From Aquimarina sp. AU58 (GTDB lineage: Bacteria > Bacteroidota > Bacteroidia > Flavobacteriales > Flavobacteriaceae), in the NCBI RefSeq assembly GCF_900312745.1, contig NZ_OMPD01000004.1, forward strand, positions 35,108 to 99,107: a stretch of 64,000 nt of DNA, read 5' to 3'. Below are positions 9,592-19,713 of the stretch, in pieces (positions within the stretch are counted from its first letter, which is position 1; every line of letters starts with the position of its first letter). Made by a program: the position numbers and the translations under genes. Below the pieces are notes generated by a model. It saw only the letters and a list, made by a program, of their open reading frames with translations, was not told the origin of the DNA and did no database searches.

Positions 9592-9616
9592 AATGCGTAG
9601 CTTTTGGCTACGCATT
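9592..9616. terminator. Terminator-like hairpin, copy 1 of a mirrored pair
   Basis: A perfect 10-bp stem AATGCGTAGC/GCTACGCATT with loop TTTTG. On the plus strand it follows the cysteine-rich peptide gene but lacks a good T-run; on the minus strand it is followed by TTTTTGTTTTT. It is the exact reverse complement of the hairpin at 10171-10195. Confidence 0.65.
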
Positions 9617-9833
9617 CTTAAATATACTATCTCTAAACAAAATCATCAAGGCATTAGAAATAAAATTCTATCTCTTCAAGAATCGAGACGTCTTGAATTT
9701 TAACATTACATCGGAGGCAGAATCTAGGGAAATCTTATTCATTATACTTATACTAATAAGTTAGAAAGAATCCAAATTCCTGAGATCTATAAATTATTCA
9801 GAAATTTTTAATCACTATAAAATTCACACAATA

Positions 9834-10064
9834 ATGAAAAAATATATTATAACATTTGTTATCGTATCAACTATCATATCCATCTTTCAATCCTGTACCA
9901 CAGACGATAAAGTACTTACAAAAGAAAAAATTGACACTTACCCTTTTACTTCTTCTCTTAAGGCCGGAGACATTAATAATCCAAAGGATACTGTTATAAT
10001 AATAACAGACGAAGAAGATGAAGAAGAGATTGTAGTCGTAACAGATGAAGCTGATATGGATTAA
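9834..10064 (+). CDS. Small acidic lipoprotein, unknown function
   Basis: A 76-residue protein with an N-terminal signal of about 20 residues ending in the lipobox-like FQSC, so it is probably lipid-anchored. The mature part is short and ends in a strongly acidic tail (ITDEEDEEEIVVVTDEADMD). I recognise no family. It lies alone between two mirrored hairpins, 3' of the cysteine-rich peptide gene on the same strand. A role linked to that peptide (for instance binding or immunity) is only speculation from proximity. Confidence 0.55.
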   Translation: MKKYIITFVIVSTIISIFQSCTTDDKVLTKEKIDTYPFTSSLKAGDINNPKDTVIIITDEEDEEEIVVVTDEADMD

Positions 10065-10170
10065 TATATTTTTTCGATTAAGAAATAACTTGATTAGATT
10101 TTAGTAAATAGATAATCTAAACCATTAAATCAATGTTAATGGTCAGCCTGATCATATAAACATTAAAAAA

Positions 10171-10195
10171 AATGCGTAGCCAAAAGCTACGCATT
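10171..10195. terminator. Bidirectional terminator of dnaK and the small lipoprotein, copy 2 of a mirrored pair
   Basis: Stem AATGCGTAGC/GCTACGCATT, loop CAAAA. On the minus strand it is followed by eight T residues, a strong terminator 27 nt after the dnaK stop. On the plus strand it is followed by TTT and serves the lipoprotein gene. Confidence 0.8.
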
Positions 10196-10221
10196 TTTAA
10201 ATTATATAAACTAGTTTATAT

Positions 10222-12141
10222 TTACTTTACTTCTTCAAAATCAACATCTTCTACATCGCTTCCTTCAGAATCATCGCCAGAAGATTGGTCTGCTCCTGCT
10301 CCAGCGTCAGGTCCAGGTTGTCCGCCCTGTTGTGCATCAGCCTGAGCTTTATACATTTCTTCACTAGCGACTTTCCATGCCTCATTGATTTTATCAAGAG
10401 CAGGTTGAATTAAAGCCAAATCTTTAGATTCGTATGCTTTCTTCAATTCTTCTAAAGCTTCTTCGATTGGTTTTTTCTTATCATCTGATAATTTATCACC
10501 AAACTCTTTAAGCTGCTTTTCTGTCTGGAAGATCATTCCATCTGCTTCATTAAGCTTATCTGCAGTTTCTTTTGCTGTCTTATCTGCTTCGGCATTAGCC
10601 TCTGCTTCTTTTTTCATTTTCTCGATTTCCTCCTCTGTTAATCCAGAAGAAGCTTCGATACGAATATCCTGAGATTTGTTTGTAGCTTTATCTGTAGCAG
10701 AAACTTTGATGATACCATTAGCATCGATATCAAAAGTAACTTCGATCTGAGGAGTTCCTCTTTGTGCTGGTGGAATTCCATCTAAATGAAAACGACCAAT
10801 TGTCTTGTTATCTGCTGCCATTGGGCGCTCACCTTGTAGTACATGAATCTCTACCGATGGCTGATTATCTGCAGCTGTAGAAAACACTTGTGATTTCTTG
10901 GTAGGGATTGTTGTATTGGCATCAATAAGTTTAGTCATTACATTACCCATTGTTTCAATACCAAGAGAAAGTGGAGTTACATCTAATAAAAGTACGTCTT
11001 TAACATCTCCTGTTAATACTCCTCCTTGAATTGCTGCTCCAACTGCTACAACCTCATCAGGATTTACTCCTTTACTTGGTGATTTCCCGAAAAACTTTTC
11101 TACTGCTTCTTGTACTGCAGGGATACGTGTAGACCCACCTACTAATATAATTTCGTCGATATCACTTGTCGATAATCCAGCAGCTTTAAGTGCTGTACGA
11201 CAAGGTTCTATTGTACGTTTTACTAAATCATCTATTAATTGATCAAATTTTGACCTGGTTAATGATCTTACCAAATGCTTAGGTCCACTAGAAGTAGCAG
11301 TAACATAAGGTAGATTAATCTCTGTTTGTGAAGAAGATGATAATTCGATTTTAGCTTTTTCTGCAGCTTCTTTAAGACGTTGCAAAGCCATAGGATCTTG
11401 TCTAAGATCCATATTTTCATCAGCCTTAAACTCTTCTGCTAACCAATCAATTATTTTCTGATCTACATCATCCCCTCCTAAATGGGTATCTCCATCTGTA
11501 GATAATACTTCAAAAACTCCGTCTCCTAATTCAAGTATTGATACATCATGTGTACCTCCACCAAAATCAAATACAACAATCTTTTGATCTGTACCTTTTT
11601 TATCAAGTCCATAAGCCAAAGCTGCTGCTGTAGGCTCATTAATAATTCGCTCTACTTTAAGACCAGCAATTTCACCAGCTTCTTTGGTAGCTTGACGTTG
11701 CGCATCATTAAAGTAAGCAGGTACAGTAATTACTGCACTAGTTACATCCTGCCCAAGATAATCCTCTGCTGTTTTCTTCATTTTCTGAAGTGTCATTGCA
11801 GATAATTCTTGTGGTGTATATAAACGTCCATCGATATCTACTCGAGGCGTATCATTATCTCCTTTTACCACTTTATAGGCTGCTCTTTCAGCTTCTTTTG
11901 AGGATTCTGAGAATTTATTTCCCATAAATCTCTTAATAGAAGAGATAGTCTTAGTTGGATTTGTAACCGCTTGACGTTTTGCAGGATCTCCTACTTTAAT
12001 TTCTCCTCCTTCTACAAAAGCTATTACAGAAGGGGTAGTTCTTTTACCTTCGGCATTAGGGATTACTACAGGCTCATTACCTTCCATTACAGAAACACAA
12101 GAGTTGGTTGTCCCTAAGTCTATTCCTATTATTTTACTCAT
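10222..12141 (-). CDS. dnaK: Molecular chaperone DnaK (Hsp70)
   Basis: A 639-residue Hsp70 that binds exposed hydrophobic peptide segments in an ATP-controlled cycle with DnaJ and GrpE in the cytoplasm. It starts [21 protein letters not shown] and carries the nucleotide-binding signatures [15 protein letters not shown] and [13 protein letters not shown], the linker [15 protein letters not shown], the substrate-binding domain and a helical lid, ending in the acidic [11 protein letters not shown], equivalent to the usual EEVD-like tail. Length is normal. dnaJ and grpE are not adjacent. A TGACA-N3-TGTCA palindrome lies about 80 nt upstream. Confidence 0.97.
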   Translation of the reverse strand: MSKIIGIDLGTTNSCVSVMEGNEPVVIPNAEGKRTTPSVIAFVEGGEIKVGDPAKRQAVTNPTKTISSIKRFMGNKFSESSKEAERAAYKVVKGDNDTPRVDIDGRLYTPQELSAMTLQKMKKTAEDYLGQDVTSAVITVPAYFNDAQRQATKEAGEIAGLKVERIINEPTAAALAYGLDKKGTDQKIVVFDFGGGTHDVSILELGDGVFEVLSTDGDTHLGGDDVDQKIIDWLAEEFKADENMDLRQDPMALQRLKEAAEKAKIELSSSSQTEINLPYVTATSSGPKHLVRSLTRSKFDQLIDDLVKRTIEPCRTALKAAGLSTSDIDEIILVGGSTRIPAVQEAVEKFFGKSPSKGVNPDEVVAVGAAIQGGVLTGDVKDVLLLDVTPLSLGIETMGNVMTKLIDANTTIPTKKSQVFSTAADNQPSVEIHVLQGERPMAADNKTIGRFHLDGIPPAQRGTPQIEVTFDIDANGIIKVSATDKATNKSQDIRIEASSGLTEEEIEKMKKEAEANAEADKTAKETADKLNEADGMIFQTEKQLKEFGDKLSDDKKKPIEEALEELKKAYESKDLALIQPALDKINEAWKVASEEMYKAQADAQQGGQPGPDAGAGADQSSGDDSEGSDVEDVDFEEVK

Positions 12142-12219
12142 TTTTATCTTAAATTGTTATACTATTATTCTTAATAACTTATTGCTGTTAAGTCAATGAT
12201 TATGCCATTACGATCTATC

Positions 12220-12232
12220 TGACAGGATGTCA
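12220..12232. promoter_or_regulatory. Palindrome TGACA-N3-TGTCA upstream of dnaK
   Basis: A perfect 5-bp inverted repeat with 3-nt spacer, 78 nt upstream of the dnaK start in the divergent dnaK-sdaA gap. It is a candidate operator of a stress regulator. I found no TAnnTTTG box for dnaK, which would fit a special promoter, but no family can be named. Confidence 0.35.
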
Positions 12233-12367
12233 TTATTGTTTTAGTCTTCTTAATGAATTGATCATAAAGGCAAAAGGAAAACAATATTAACTATTCTTTA
12301 AAAAATGAGTTTCTTTGTTGCCAAAAAACTATATTTACCCCCGAAATTTTATCAATAATTTTGTATT

Positions 12368-13792
12368 ATGGAATGCATCAGTGTTTTTGATATGCTGAAA
12401 ATAGGCGTAGGCCCCTCAAGTTCACATACATTAGGTCCGTGGCGTGCAGGAAGAAGATGGATCACAGAACTTAAAGAAAAAGAACTCTTTGAATCTGTCT
12501 CAACAATTACTATCGATCTTTTTGGATCATTATCACTAACAGGAAAAGGTCATGCTACCGACATTGCTGTAATTTTAGGCTTATGCGGTTACGATCCTCA
12601 AACTATTGATGTTTCTACAATTGATACTATTATTGAAAACATAAACACTTCTAAGCAACTCTTCTTTAATAGTGAATTTCAGGTATCTTTTGATCCAAAA
12701 ACACAGATTATATTTAATAGAGAGTTTAAAGAATTTCATCCTAATGGTATGACTTTTCATGCCGACCTAAAAGATGGAAAAAAAGTATCGTCTTCTTTTT
12801 ATTCTATTGGTGGAGGTTTTGTAGTAAAAGAAGAACGTAAGAGAAAAGAAAAAAAACTTACTGCTTTCAAACAATTTCCTATGCCAATTCATAAGGCAAC
12901 CGATCTTTTGGAGTATTGTACATCGAAAAACAAAAAAGTATCTGAAATTGTTCTAGACAATGAACGCTCCTTACAAAGTGATGCCGAGATTGATGAAAGA
13001 ATTGCACAAGTCTGGAAGGTAATGCTAGAATCAATGTATACTGGTTGTCATACTGAAGGTACTTTACCTGGTGGATTAAATGTAAGACGACGAGCATATG
13101 ATACGCATAAAAAATTAATAGGTACGACAGCTTACACTAGTCCAACAGAATGGATTGAAGCTATACGAAATACCGAAGTAAAATTTCGTCAAATATTAAA
13201 ATGGGTTTCCTGTTTTGCTTTGGCAGTAAATGAGGTAAATGCATCTCTGGGTCGTGTGGTGACTGCCCCTACTAATGGAAGTGCTGGTGTAATTCCGGCA
13301 GTAATGATGTATTATATGGTTATCGAAAACCACGATGCAAATTTTGATGATGTAAAACAATTTATGCTGGTTGCAGGAGAAATTGGAAGTCTTTTCAAAA
13401 AAGGAGCTACTATCTCTGCAGCTATGGGGGGTTGCCAGGCAGAAATTGGAGTATCGTCTGCAATGGCCGCTGGAGCATTAACCGAACTTATGGGAGGTAC
13501 TCCAGAACAAGTATTAATGGCAAGTGAAATTGCAATGGAGCATCATCTGGGATTAACATGTGATCCCATCGCCGGATTGGTACAAATCCCTTGCATAGAA
13601 CGAAATGCTATGGGGGCTATAAAAGCTATTAATGCCTGTGAAATGGCATTAGACACAGATGCTGCAAATGCTAAAGTACCATTAGATAAAGTAATTGAAA
13701 CTATGTGGGAAACTGCTCAGGATATGAACACAAAATATAAAGAAACCAGTGAAGGTGGTTTGGCTGTAAAAGTAAACCTTAGTGATTGTTAA
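12368..13792 (+). CDS. sdaA: L-serine ammonia-lyase, single-chain iron-sulfur type
   Basis: This 474-residue enzyme deaminates L-serine to pyruvate and ammonia. The N-terminal part is the SDH beta domain ([20 protein letters not shown]) and the C-terminal part is the alpha domain with [16 protein letters not shown] and [16 protein letters not shown], whose cysteines bind the oxygen-sensitive [4Fe-4S] cluster. Both domains are fused, as in the E. coli SdaA/SdaB type, and length is typical (about 455-475). It diverges from dnaK. A terminator-like hairpin follows. Confidence 0.95.
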   Translation: MECISVFDMLKIGVGPSSSHTLGPWRAGRRWITELKEKELFESVSTITIDLFGSLSLTGKGHATDIAVILGLCGYDPQTIDVSTIDTIIENINTSKQLFFNSEFQVSFDPKTQIIFNREFKEFHPNGMTFHADLKDGKKVSSSFYSIGGGFVVKEERKRKEKKLTAFKQFPMPIHKATDLLEYCTSKNKKVSEIVLDNERSLQSDAEIDERIAQVWKVMLESMYTGCHTEGTLPGGLNVRRRAYDTHKKLIGTTAYTSPTEWIEAIRNTEVKFRQILKWVSCFALAVNEVNASLGRVVTAPTNGSAGVIPAVMMYYMVIENHDANFDDVKQFMLVAGEIGSLFKKGATISAAMGGCQAEIGVSSAMAAGALTELMGGTPEQVLMASEIAMEHHLGLTCDPIAGLVQIPCIERNAMGAIKAINACEMALDTDAANAKVPLDKVIETMWETAQDMNTKYKETSEGGLAVKVNLSDC

Positions 13793-13801
13793 TCTATAAT
13801 C

Positions 13802-13845
13802 ACCTGTAATGAAATACAAAACTCAAAATTTATAACATTGCAGGT
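13802..13845 (+). terminator. Hairpin after sdaA
   Basis: ACCTGTAATG (13802-13811) pairs with CATTGCAGGT (13836-13845), with one T-G wobble and a 24-nt loop, followed by TTTTTA. It lies just after the sdaA stop and before the convergent NTF2-like gene. Confidence 0.5.
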
Positions 13846-13862
13846 TTTTAATAAGTATGTTA

Positions 13863-14351
13863 TTACTTACATCCTTCTCTAAATCGGGTATCAGCAATAG
13901 CTATAATTTTCCAGGTTTTACCGTCATTAAATAGTTGAAATACATTTACGCCACAATGGCTAAAATTATCATTGACATAAAACTCATAAGGAGTCCATGC
14001 ATTTGCAATTGCAGAATCTGCTTCGATTTTAAATGCTAATAATCGTTCATCCCATTTTTGCTCTGCTGGTCTATTTTGTATAGCAGTTAAAATTTTTTCT
14101 ATATCATTCTTTACTGTTTTTATCTCTCCTTCTTTGGTTCTCACAATAGTTTGTACTGCTATGTTTTTATCTATAGTAGTTTTCATTTTAGCAGTGTCAC
14201 CAGCATGAAAACCTTCAAAAAACTCTAAAACAGTCTGTTTCACTTCTTTTTCATAACGGTTTTGGTCATCTTTGGATATATTTTTTTGAGAAAAAACATG
14301 GCATGAGAAGAATAAAACAACCAATATTGATACTTTATACATAATGTTCAT
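13863..14351 (-). CDS. Exported NTF2-like (SnoaL/DUF4440-type) protein
   Basis: A 162-residue protein with an N-terminal signal peptide (residues 1-21, ending CHVFSQ). The mature part has the cone-shaped NTF2-like pattern: an N-terminal helix (VKQTVLEFFEGFHAGDTAKMKTTID), then strands ending NVFQLFNDGKTWKIIAIADTRF. Such folds bind small ligands or act as simple enzymes; the pocket residues do not allow a substrate to be named. It is monocistronic. Confidence 0.72.
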   Translation of the reverse strand: MNIMYKVSILVVLFFSCHVFSQKNISKDDQNRYEKEVKQTVLEFFEGFHAGDTAKMKTTIDKNIAVQTIVRTKEGEIKTVKNDIEKILTAIQNRPAEQKWDERLLAFKIEADSAIANAWTPYEFYVNDNFSHCGVNVFQLFNDGKTWKIIAIADTRFREGCK

Positions 14352-14502
14352 TATTTTTGAATAGGTATAAAAATAAGATTTTAATCACTTCTATACTATA
14401 TAATTTTCGCTTCATTGTATCAAAGAAAAATCAAAAACAAATTACACTTGTTACCATATAGGTAATTGATTACTTTTACAATCCTAAAAAAAACAATTCA
14501 AA

Positions 14503-15321
14503 ATGTCTACAGCAAAAAAAGATTATAAGCGCGTTACGGTAAAATCTCTTGTAGAGATGAAAGCTAACCAAGAAAAGATATCTATGCTAACCGCTTACGA
14601 TTACACGATGGCCAAAATTGTAGATGGTGCCGGAGTAGATGTTATTCTCGTCGGAGATTCTGCTTCAAATGTAATGGCAGGTCATGAAACTACATTACCG
14701 ATTACATTAGATCAGATGATTTATCATGCATCTTCTGTAATTCGAGCAATTGATCGCGCATTAATCGTTGTAGATTTACCTTTTGGAAGCTACCAGAGTG
14801 ATCCTAAAGAAGCTTTACGTTCTGCAATTCGTATCATGAAGGAATCAGGAGGGCATGCTGTAAAACTTGAAGGAGGAAAAGAAGTTAAGGAGTCTATTAA
14901 AAGAATCCTTAATGCCGGTATCCCTGTTATGGGACACCTTGGTCTTACTCCACAATCTATATATAAATTTGGAACCTATACTGTTCGTGCCAAAGAAGAA
15001 CAGGAAGCGCAGAAACTAAAACAAGATGCACTTATGCTTGAGAAAGCAGGATGTTTTGCAATCGTTCTTGAAAAAGTTCCTGCCAAATTGGCTAAAGAAG
15101 TAGCAGAAAGTCTTACTATTCCTATCATTGGTATTGGAGCAGGAAATGGTGTAGATGGACAAGTATTGGTTACTCACGACATGTTAGGAATGACCCATGA
15201 ATTTAATCCTCGTTTTTTAAGACGTTATTTAGACTTATATACAGAAATGACTAATGCTTTTAAACAATACGTTACCGATGTGAAAGCTGTTGATTTCCCT
15301 AATGAGAATGAGCAATATTAA
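14503..15321 (+). CDS. panB: 3-methyl-2-oxobutanoate hydroxymethyltransferase
   Basis: A 272-residue ketopantoate hydroxymethyltransferase, which adds the one-carbon unit of 5,10-methylene-THF to 2-oxoisovalerate, the first committed step to pantothenate and coenzyme A. Family segments are intact: [42 protein letters not shown], the metal ligand Asp in [27 protein letters not shown] and [19 protein letters not shown] promoter-like TTG-N20-TACTTTTA lies about 30 nt upstream. The gene after it is unrelated in pathway. Confidence 0.95.
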   Translation: MSTAKKDYKRVTVKSLVEMKANQEKISMLTAYDYTMAKIVDGAGVDVILVGDSASNVMAGHETTLPITLDQMIYHASSVIRAIDRALIVVDLPFGSYQSDPKEALRSAIRIMKESGGHAVKLEGGKEVKESIKRILNAGIPVMGHLGLTPQSIYKFGTYTVRAKEEQEAQKLKQDALMLEKAGCFAIVLEKVPAKLAKEVAESLTIPIIGIGAGNGVDGQVLVTHDMLGMTHEFNPRFLRRYLDLYTEMTNAFKQYVTDVKAVDFPNENEQY

Positions 15322-15443
15322 TTTCATTAGATTTAAAGTTTATCGATCAAACCGAACTTAGTAAACTTTTTAAAGGATTGAAGTCAATTATTAAAATGAC
15401 ATCAAAATTTAAGTCTACATTACAATAGTTCTAAAAATCAAGA

Positions 15444-16142
15444 ATGTCAAAAATCATTTCAAATAAAAACAATCTTCAGGTGCTGCATGAAGACAATCAT
15501 ATTATTATTATTAATAAGCGTCCTGGAGATATTGTACAAGGTGATAAAACGGGTGACAAACCACTTAGTGAAGTTGTCAAAGAGTATATTGCAGAAAAAT
15601 ATAATAAACCGGGTGCAGTATATCTTGGGGTTGTACACCGTTTAGATCGTCCTACTAGTGGAATTGTCGTATTTGCAAGAACAAGCAAAGCACTTCCCAG
15701 GCTTAACGCATTATTTGCAAACAAAGAAGCTCAAAAAACATATTGGGCTGTGGTAAAAGATTGTCCTCCTAAAAAACATGACAACTTAACACATTGGTTA
15801 AAACGTAATCCAAGACAAAACAAATCATATGCACATACTACCGAAGTCCCTGATAGCAAAAAAGCAGTCTTAGAATACCAATTAATCAAAAAGTTAGATA
15901 ATTATTGTTTATTAGAAATTGATCTTCATACAGGGCGTCATCATCAAATACGAGCGCAACTCTCTTATATTGGTTGCAGAATCAAAGGTGATCTAAAATA
16001 TGGAGCACATCGTAGTAATAAAGATGGAAGCATTCATTTACATGCCCGAAAACTAAGTTTTATTCATCCCGTTAAAAAAGAAACTATAGCTGTCATCGCT
16101 CCTCCTCCTTCTGATCCTATTTGGAAAGATTGTCTAAATTAA
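15444..16142 (+). CDS. RluA-family pseudouridine synthase
   Basis: A 232-residue RNA pseudouridine synthase. The catalytic Asp is in VVHRLDRPTSGIVVFARTSK, the hallmark of the RluA/RsuA class, and the C-terminal ETGRHHQIR-like segment appears as LHTGRHHQIRAQLSYIG. It has no N-terminal S4 domain, which groups it with short RluA/RluC-like enzymes. The exact uridine target in rRNA or tRNA cannot be told from sequence. It lies 122 nt after panB on the same strand. Confidence 0.9.
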   Translation: MSKIISNKNNLQVLHEDNHIIIINKRPGDIVQGDKTGDKPLSEVVKEYIAEKYNKPGAVYLGVVHRLDRPTSGIVVFARTSKALPRLNALFANKEAQKTYWAVVKDCPPKKHDNLTHWLKRNPRQNKSYAHTTEVPDSKKAVLEYQLIKKLDNYCLLEIDLHTGRHHQIRAQLSYIGCRIKGDLKYGAHRSNKDGSIHLHARKLSFIHPVKKETIAVIAPPPSDPIWKDCLN

Positions 16143-16164
16143 GCTTTTGGTTATTATCTTTTAA

Positions 16165-17025
16165 CTATTTGTAAGTTCGTATACTTTCAATCACTACAGA
16201 TGTTAAAATCAAAACACCACCAATAACCGTAGAAAGTACAGGGACTTCTCTTAAAAAAATGATTCCAAGAATAATACCATATACCGGTTGGATACTACCA
16301 ATAATACTAGCCGTTGTTGCAGAAAATCGTTTAAAACTATATAAAAACAAGGTATGGCCTATTGCAGTAGTTAACAAGGCTAAAATCAAAACAAAAGGAA
16401 ATTGACTAATAATGCCCGAGCTATCCATAATAAATAAGGCAGGCGATAACAGTACTACCATTATTATTAATTGATACCACATTAACATAGAACCATGATA
16501 ATTACTAACTTTTGTTTTCATGATTAGATTTCGAAGAGCATAACATAGTGCCGAAAATACTCCCATGGCAACAGCTTTAGCATACGTATTTTCTATACTA
16601 AAATCCGGAACCAAAAAATAAATTCCTACCAGTACAAGTACTCCCAGCATCAAATGCATTTTCTGAAATTTAACTTTTAACACCAAAGGTTCTAGTAAAG
16701 CCGTAATGACTGGATAAGTAAATAAAGACAACATACCAATTGCCACATTTGACATTTTCAGAGCATAAAAATAAGTGATCCAATGTAGCCCCATAAGTAT
16801 CCCTCCTGCAAGAATGGGAATACGATCCTTAGTTTCAATTCTAAATGATATCTTTTTCCATTTACAAAACAAGAATAATATGCACGCTGCTAAAATAGCT
16901 CTATAGCCAATAATAACAGGTACTGGCATATCGATATGTCTTCCTAATACCCCAGAAGTACTAATGAGCAACATAGCAAAATTTAACTCGAGTATGTTTC
17001 TTAAGTGTTGGTTATTTTTTGACAA
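16165..17025 (-). CDS. DMT-superfamily EamA transporter
   Basis: A 286-residue inner-membrane protein with about ten hydrophobic segments in two repeated EamA halves (first about residues 10-140, second about 150-280). It begins LNFAMLLISTSGVLGRHIDMPVPVI, typical of drug/metabolite transporters. Substrate is unknown; amino acids or their analogues are common for this family. It begins 3 nt after the stop of the large choice-of-anchor L gene, so the two are co-transcribed, probably without functional link. Confidence 0.88.
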   Translation of the reverse strand: MSKNNQHLRNILELNFAMLLISTSGVLGRHIDMPVPVIIGYRAILAACILFLFCKWKKISFRIETKDRIPILAGGILMGLHWITYFYALKMSNVAIGMLSLFTYPVITALLEPLVLKVKFQKMHLMLGVLVLVGIYFLVPDFSIENTYAKAVAMGVFSALCYALRNLIMKTKVSNYHGSMLMWYQLIIMVVLLSPALFIMDSSGIISQFPFVLILALLTTAIGHTLFLYSFKRFSATTASIIGSIQPVYGIILGIIFLREVPVLSTVIGGVLILTSVVIESIRTYK

Positions 17026-17028
17026 GGT

Positions 17029-19527
17029 TTATCGAATTAGTGAGAAATTAGAATTAAATACTTTTGGTACACCATTTTCAATATAACGCACTTTAAACCA
17101 ATAATCACTTGCTGGCAATTGTTTTCCGCTATATGTTCCATCCCAGTTACCATTTGCACCAAGATCTTTTAAGAGTTTACCAAATCTATTAAAAATTAGA
17201 ATCTGAGTTATTATAACATTTGTACTTCCTGTGATTCCCCAAGAGTCATGAAATCCATCCCCGTTAGGTGTAAAATACTTTGGATAGTCTACTACTATTT
17301 CTACTTTAGATTCTAGTTCATCACACATACGCAAATCTCTTACAAATACGGTATGTTCTCCTCTTGAAACACCCGTAAAGATATTAGACGCTTGCCATTC
17401 TCTATTATCTATTCTAAATTCATATGTTCCATTTCCGACCACTGTAACTTCAATAGTAGCATTATCAGAAAAAGCTCCTGATAGCAGTTCTGCCGTAATA
17501 CTTTCTGGAGGATAAGAAGTTACTACCAATGTACTTTTTGATATTTCACATCCTGTGATTATACTTGTAGCTAATACACTATACTGCCCAGGAGTATCTG
17601 GCAAAAAAGAAGTATCTACTTCTCCTGGTATTTCATTTCCTGCTACAGGAGCAGTCCCTGTATACCACTGAAACGTATAATCTGAAGGCTTTAATCCAGT
17701 TTCTATACGATCTTCGGGCGCCAGATTAAGTACTTGCCCATCTCTTTCTAAACATAATGTATACTCATCTTCAAACGTAATAGGTTCAAAAGGGTTAACT
17801 ATTAAGGTAATATGCTCTCCTAATCCTAGGCAAGAATTCGCTACACTATTCTCTACTCTTACATATAGCGTAGCTCTAAAAGGAGATGAATTATTCCTAT
17901 AGTTAGAGATATCGGTTATCTCATTTTGTTCGGATAACGCATCTGCCTGGTTTTCGTAATACCTAATCGTTAAATTTTGACCACCAGGATATAGCTGAAT
18001 TATTTGAGGAGTAGCATCACTAAAATCGAATGATGCAACCCCATCTGTAGGGTCAACATCGTTTGCCTCGCATGCTGTATACGTAAGATTAAAATTAGCC
18101 GGAATTTGAGTTGATGAAACTTCGAGATCAATTCGTGATGTTCTAAAACAATCTGTTATAGATTCTACTCTGGCATACACCACACTGTTCTGTACAGTTG
18201 GATTAGGATATGCTGTAAAATTGGTGATTTGATCTGCTGAATCTCCTCTAATTGCCTGCTGTTCTGTTAAATAATATGAAAAAGTTTCATTTGCAGCATT
18301 AGTAGATATCAAAGAATTTGCTTCAGATAAATTGAACAATGAAAAGCCATCAATATCATCATCGCATTGCAGAAGCTGTACCGAATTCAAAACATTTGGA
18401 GGAGGAACAAATTCAACATTAACAGAGTCAGACGATGAACATCCGTTAGCGATATTTACTTCTACACTATACACTCCATTTTGCGTCACTTCTAATTGAG
18501 CACCTCCTGCTATAAGCGTTGTCCCGTCACCTGCCGCTAAAGGAGCTCCATTTTTTCTCCAGGTATAGGTAGGGTTATTCCCTACTGTAGCATTTAGGGT
18601 AATCGGCACCCCAAGACATCCTGGGTTACCAGACGCTAATGTTCTGTCTTCTCCCAAATCTCCTCCAATATTAAAACTTCCGGCGGCTAGAAATACTGCA
18701 GAATCAAATTGTCCATCTCGATTTTCTGCAATTACTAATTTAATTGTATATCGCTCACCAACCACTACGCTTCCTTCGGCTGTTAATACTTTTGTATACC
18801 CATTAAAATCTATAGGAGCGGCATCTCCTGGTCGAATTGTTCTATTATAGAAATTTGGATTTCTTGGAGGGCATTCTGAAATCTGGTTAATTACATCAAC
18901 AAAATCTCCATCATTATTTAAATCTACTCCTTCATTAACCGTAGTAACTTTAATAGGAGTATTAGTACCTGGTACAACTGCTAAGTTTCTCGAATTTCCA
19001 GATGAATCGGTAAGGATAAAAGCAAAAACATCAGAAAATGTACAAGGAAAAGCTTCTGTATACTCTTCTGAAGCAAATAAGAAATCGAAACTTATGAAGT
19101 CTATAGTCGGCACAAAATCAAATTGGATATAACTGGCATTATGCAAATTAACTGTACTAGTCACTGATCCCAAATCACTATCACCACCCCATCCCGAATC
19201 ATCACCTTCAGACAATGCAATCCGCCCATTTGGGCCAATTGCGCTTCTTGCATTACCTGTACTTAAAATGACTCCTCTGTCAATTTCAAAACCAGAATTA
19301 TTAGATTCAAAATAACCTATACCATTAAATCCAAAATTGGTTCCGGTGAAAGAAGAGATATTTTCTACCGTTGCACAAGGACTATCTATCAAAACGTCTT
19401 CTACCAACTGCTCTACAGTGAAAGCGCTATCATCTACCGTTATCTGAGCATTAGTAGATACTACGGTAAAAAAACAAATATAAAAAACTCTTTTTGCAGT
19501 AGAGTTTTTCGGTATCCATAAATTCAT
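17029..19527 (-). CDS. Choice-of-anchor L protein with T9SS type B (gliding motility-associated) sorting domain
   Basis: An 832-residue exported protein. After a signal peptide (to about residue 27) comes a choice-of-anchor L domain (about 40-285), which includes FDFLFASEEYTEAFPCTFSDVFAFILTD. Ig-like and repeated beta domains follow. The C-terminus (about 745-832) is the gliding motility-associated type B sorting domain: YFTPNGDGFHDSWGI, then IFNRFGKLLKDL and LPASDYWFKVRY. T9SS would carry it over the outer membrane; type B cargo commonly needs its own PorP/SprF-like protein. The role is probably adhesion at the surface. Confidence 0.9.
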   Translation of the reverse strand: MNLWIPKNSTAKRVFYICFFTVVSTNAQITVDDSAFTVEQLVEDVLIDSPCATVENISSFTGTNFGFNGIGYFESNNSGFEIDRGVILSTGNARSAIGPNGRIALSEGDDSGWGGDSDLGSVTSTVNLHNASYIQFDFVPTIDFISFDFLFASEEYTEAFPCTFSDVFAFILTDSSGNSRNLAVVPGTNTPIKVTTVNEGVDLNNDGDFVDVINQISECPPRNPNFYNRTIRPGDAAPIDFNGYTKVLTAEGSVVVGERYTIKLVIAENRDGQFDSAVFLAAGSFNIGGDLGEDRTLASGNPGCLGVPITLNATVGNNPTYTWRKNGAPLAAGDGTTLIAGGAQLEVTQNGVYSVEVNIANGCSSSDSVNVEFVPPPNVLNSVQLLQCDDDIDGFSLFNLSEANSLISTNAANETFSYYLTEQQAIRGDSADQITNFTAYPNPTVQNSVVYARVESITDCFRTSRIDLEVSSTQIPANFNLTYTACEANDVDPTDGVASFDFSDATPQIIQLYPGGQNLTIRYYENQADALSEQNEITDISNYRNNSSPFRATLYVRVENSVANSCLGLGEHITLIVNPFEPITFEDEYTLCLERDGQVLNLAPEDRIETGLKPSDYTFQWYTGTAPVAGNEIPGEVDTSFLPDTPGQYSVLATSIITGCEISKSTLVVTSYPPESITAELLSGAFSDNATIEVTVVGNGTYEFRIDNREWQASNIFTGVSRGEHTVFVRDLRMCDELESKVEIVVDYPKYFTPNGDGFHDSWGITGSTNVIITQILIFNRFGKLLKDLGANGNWDGTYSGKQLPASDYWFKVRYIENGVPKVFNSNFSLIR

Positions 19528-19713
19528 TACGACTTACTATTAAATGGAATATCATCCACATGCAATATTCCTTATTCTTACAGAGAAAGTTGCACAGTTG
19601 TATATTAGAAACTAAAATACCCGTATTTTAATTCTATAAAGCATTCCAATTATTTTTCAAAGGACGAAAGATATAAAATACTAATTAACTTTCAGTTCTT
19701 TATAAAATTTAAG

